DNA from: Bacteroidales bacterium
GTDB taxonomy: Bacteria; Bacteroidota; Bacteroidia; Bacteroidales; UBA12077
DNA length: 64,000 bases
NCBI GenBank assembly: GCA_013138975.1
Contig: WTBR01000011.1
Span: 1 to 64,000 of the forward strand
Direction of reading: 5' to 3'
Shown: positions 60,746 to 64,000 of the stretch, piece after piece
Layout of the letters: every line of letters starts with the position of its first letter
How positions within the stretch are numbered: the stretch's first letter is position 1
Notes under the pieces: model-generated
The model's input: only the letters and a program-made list of their open reading frames with translations
The model's database searches: none
What the model was told of the DNA's origin: nothing
Program-made: the position numbers and the translations under genes

Positions 60746-62041
60746 ATGAACAGAATAGGTAAATATATAATAGCTGTCCTAATTATCGTCATTTCTATTA
60801 AGGCAAATGCACAAGAAAATGTATTATCCCTTTCAAGTGCAATTGAAAAAGCATTAGAAAAGAATTATGGAATAGTAATATCAAAATCGGCAATTGAAAT
60901 TGCCAAGACAAATAATAATTGGGGAACAGCAGGTAGAATTCCAACACTTGGTTTTAATGTTTCTTCAACAAATAATAAGGAGCTAATTAACAATACAAGT
61001 ACAAATAGAATCTCAGGAGGAATAGGTCTAAATTGGACTATCTTCAACGGATTTAGGGTAAATATTACTAAAGATAAGCTAGAGAAACTGGAAAATCTTA
61101 CAAAAGGTCGTTCAGCAGTTGTTGTAGAAAGTACAATTCAGGATGCAATAATGAGCTATTACAATATCCTGCTTCAGAATGAACAACTGGAGGTTCTTAA
61201 AACGCTTATGCAATTATCAAAAGATAGATTCGATTATGAGCAAACCCGTTACGAAATAGGAGGATCTGTTACATATAATGTTCTGTTGGCAAAAAATATT
61301 TACCTGAACGATAAAGCTGCATATTTAAGTCAAGAAGTTGTTGTACGAAATACTATTCGGAATTTTAATTTCTTACTTGGAGAAGAATCTCAACAAATAT
61401 GGACTTTTGCTGAAGAATTTAATTCAGATACTAATGTATACGTTTTAGGAGATTTAATGGATAAAATGATGGCAAACAATCAAGTTTTGCAAAATCAATA
61501 TGCAAACCTCTTACTACAAAAAAATGAAATTGATTTACAACGAAGTAATCTATATCCACGTTTGAATTTATCAGTAGGAGTTGACAATTCATATTCATGG
61601 ATCAATTCTGAAGCCCAAGGGGAAGTTTATAATGAGGCATTTACTCCATACGGAAACGTATCATTATCCTATGATATTTATGCAGCAGGGAATCGCAAAA
61701 GAGCTATTAACATTGCAAAAATAAACGAAGAAATAACTCAGGTTGAAACTGACGAGATGAAACATAGCTTAACAAATCAGCTGTTTAATGAGTACGATGT
61801 TTATAATTTGCGAAAAACACTGTTAAACGTTGCCAACGAAAGTTTGGAAGCAGCCGAAATGAATCTTCAAATTGCTGACGAAAAGTTTAAATCCGGAGCA
61901 ATAAATTCATTTAACTATCGCGATATACAGTTAAGTTATTTAAGATCAGCTCTAGCTCAATTGCAATCAGTTTATAATCTTATAAATTCAAATACTACCT
62001 TAACTCGATTAACAGGGGGATTTTTGGGTGAAATAGAATAA
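60746..62041 (+). CDS. TolC-family outer membrane protein
   Basis: LSLSSAIEKALEKNYGIVISKSAIEIAKTNNNWGTAGRIPTL; GLNWTIFNGFRV. Confidence 0.88.
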   Translation: MNRIGKYIIAVLIIVISIKANAQENVLSLSSAIEKALEKNYGIVISKSAIEIAKTNNNWGTAGRIPTLGFNVSSTNNKELINNTSTNRISGGIGLNWTIFNGFRVNITKDKLEKLENLTKGRSAVVVESTIQDAIMSYYNILLQNEQLEVLKTLMQLSKDRFDYEQTRYEIGGSVTYNVLLAKNIYLNDKAAYLSQEVVVRNTIRNFNFLLGEESQQIWTFAEEFNSDTNVYVLGDLMDKMMANNQVLQNQYANLLLQKNEIDLQRSNLYPRLNLSVGVDNSYSWINSEAQGEVYNEAFTPYGNVSLSYDIYAAGNRKRAINIAKINEEITQVETDEMKHSLTNQLFNEYDVYNLRKTLLNVANESLEAAEMNLQIADEKFKSGAINSFNYRDIQLSYLRSALAQLQSVYNLINSNTTLTRLTGGFLGEIE

Positions 62042-62841
62042 AATATATTGACAATATTAGAAAAAAAGATCATCTATTTAGATGGTCTTTTATGTTAAAA
62101 AAAGAATTCCTTACAGATTGTTGCTGGAGGTTTAGATTTTTAGTGAAAAAATAAACATCAATATAAAAGCAATGAATGCAAATTACTGAGTATAGTCATC
62201 TGCATTTCAAATTATCAAATTGTATTTTTTAGCATAATTGATACTGTGAGACTTAAAAGGTATTTTTTGGTTCTTAAATTTCTTCCATTTAACGATAATA
62301 ATTATGACCAGAACTTTATGCAGTTTAAAATTGCATGACAAATTATTATATAATGCAATTCCATTTTTAAAAAATATAAAAGATAAATTGATGTTATTGG
62401 AAACTGCTATAATAATTCAATAATTTTATATGTAAGGATAAGGTAGAAGGATTCTTTTTTTTTTTACTAAAAAGCATGTTTAAGCCTTTCGTAAAAAGTG
62501 AAAAACAAAATGATAAAGAATTCGAACTTCATTTTTATTTAATAAACTTAATTACAAAAGCATATTCAGGTAAAGAGGAAATTAACAACAATAAATATAT
62601 TGGTGCTTTAATTATGTTTATCTTTCTAAAGCTTATAATTAAATAAAGAATTATTATAACTTTAACCGTTTAAGAAAAAGCGTCATTTTTTTAAATAAAA
62701 GTTATAAACACCCAATTGAGGGTTAAAGAGTATAAATCATGTGATTAGAGTAATTAATTGGTTAAATCAGAGTAATTTATGTTAACTAAATAACGGTGAT
62801 TTGTAAATTATTTATTATAATTGCATCAAATTAAGATATAC

Positions 62842-63591
62842 ATGCTAAAAATTATTATTGTTGAAGATAATAAGCTCACGGCTGAACTGATTGTAAATAT
62901 TTTAGACTCTTGTAAAGATGTCGAAATTGTTGGTATTGCTGGAGATATAGATACCGCTTTGCATATTATAACAGAGAATTCACCAGATTTAGTATTCTTT
63001 GATATAAACTTACCTGGAGGTACAAGTTTTGATATCCTTCAGAAATTGGATGAGATCAATTTTAAATTTGTTTTTATTACAGCATATGACAAATATGCCT
63101 TAAGAGCAATTAAATTAAGTGCTTTGGATTATCTTCTTAAACCTGTTAATTCTGTAGAACTTATTAATGTGGTGAAAAAGGCTAAACTGTTAATTAAAAA
63201 TGAAAATTCTGATGTACAGATAAGTGCTCTTAAAAATAATATGCAAAACAGTAAGAATGATAATGAAAAGATAGTATTAAAAACTTTTGAATGCATATAC
63301 CTAATAGCCATTAAGGATATAGTTAGATGTGAAAGTGGAGGAGCCTATACTTTCTTTTATCTAAAGGATGAGAAAAGAATAACAGTTTCACGATTATTAA
63401 AGGAATATGATGAATTATTAAAGGATCAAGGATTTTATAGAGTACATCAGTCTCATTTAGTTAATATTAATTATATAGACAGATTTGATAAAAAGCAAGG
63501 TGGCTTTTTAATTATGAAAGACGGAGCGAGTGTTCCTGTTTCATATCGAAAAAAAGATAATCTTCTAAAAATGTTTAGTAACTATTCCTAA
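62842..63591 (+). CDS. LytTR-family response regulator
   Basis: IIIVEDNKLTAELI; VFFDINLPGGTSFDIL; YRVHQSHLVNINYIDRF LytTR; start ATG 62842 preferred. Confidence 0.9.
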   Translation: MLKIIIVEDNKLTAELIVNILDSCKDVEIVGIAGDIDTALHIITENSPDLVFFDINLPGGTSFDILQKLDEINFKFVFITAYDKYALRAIKLSALDYLLKPVNSVELINVVKKAKLLIKNENSDVQISALKNNMQNSKNDNEKIVLKTFECIYLIAIKDIVRCESGGAYTFFYLKDEKRITVSRLLKEYDELLKDQGFYRVHQSHLVNINYIDRFDKKQGGFLIMKDGASVPVSYRKKDNLLKMFSNYS

Positions 63592-63661
63592 AGAAAATCT
63601 TGTAATTAATAATTATTCATTTTTTTTACCTAAAATCTTATATTAATTTATTTGGATGTAG

Positions 63662-64000
63662 ATGAAAAGGCGATTTTACTTTATCTTATTTATTTCTTGT
63701 TATTCCTTTGTTCTATCTGCACAGGTAAATAAATTAGACAACCTAGAGTCTCTATTATTAAATGAAGAAAAAAATTCCTTAAAAGTAAAGCTTCTTAACG
63801 AGATCTCAGAGGAGTACTTAAAAAGCGATTACGAAAAATCAATTTCTTATGCTAAGCAAGCATTAGATTTGTCCGAGCTATTAAATTCTAATACAGAGAA
63901 AGCTAAAAGCCTTAGTCTTTTAGGAAAAGGTTATATGTATTTAGGATTGAACGAGCAAGCCATAATATATTTTTTTGAGTCCTTAGATCTTTATAAAGAA
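63662..64000 (+). CDS. TPR-containing sensor-like protein, truncated by window end
   Basis: MKRRFYFILFISCYSFVLSAQ signal peptide, TPR-like SYAKQALDLSELLNSNTEKAKSLSLLGKGYMYLGLNEQAIIYFFESLDLYKE. Confidence 0.65.
   Translation, partial: MKRRFYFILFISCYSFVLSAQVNKLDNLESLLLNEEKNSLKVKLLNEISEEYLKSDYEKSISYAKQALDLSELLNSNTEKAKSLSLLGKGYMYLGLNEQAIIYFFESLDLYKE

Overview
This is an AT-rich chromosomal window that looks like an anaerobic Bacteroidota (Bacteroidales/Marinilabiliales-like), judged from the T9SS type B sorting domain, SprF/PorP-like protein, reg_prop sensor and codon/AT bias. No tRNA, rRNA or CRISPR array was recognised. Main blocks: (1) 0.3-8.4 kb, housekeeping and accessory genes (cyanophycinase-like, RlmA-like, HI0933-like flavoprotein, lipoprotein, Fic-wHTH, Crp/Fnr). 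(2) 8.5-13.3 kb, a metal (Zn/Mn) ABC uptake locus with two permeases and no ATPase. (3) 13.5-23 kb, a DUF134 / DUF5320-like / NifX-like / twin ferredoxin-MinD ATPase / MBL / DUF89 / CGGC anaerobe cluster. It contains a tandem-duplication chimera and a MITE-disrupted zinc-ribbon gene. (4) 23-27.6 kb, a type IIG (Eco57I-like) restriction-modification gene with an in-frame HUH/Y1 (REP-associated transposase-like) domain inserted immediately before the NPPY motif. It sits beside a ~63-bp-period array of REP-like palindromes with compensatory changes and a duplicated copy of its own 3' end. I consider this the strongest candidate for an undescribed system. (5) 28.7-39.7 kb, a T9SS type B repeat adhesin, SprF-like protein, PD40/PKD protein and propeller-SpoIIE phosphatase. 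(6) 40-56 kb, sensory kinases, CheW and two MCPs, with a shared AGTTTACCCTGAT tandem-site motif and a mini-CheW deletion remnant. (7) 56-62 kb, an RND efflux operon, then a LytTR regulator and a truncated TPR protein. Several MITE/REP-like repeat families run through the intergenic regions. All assignments are by eye from motifs; no database search was run.
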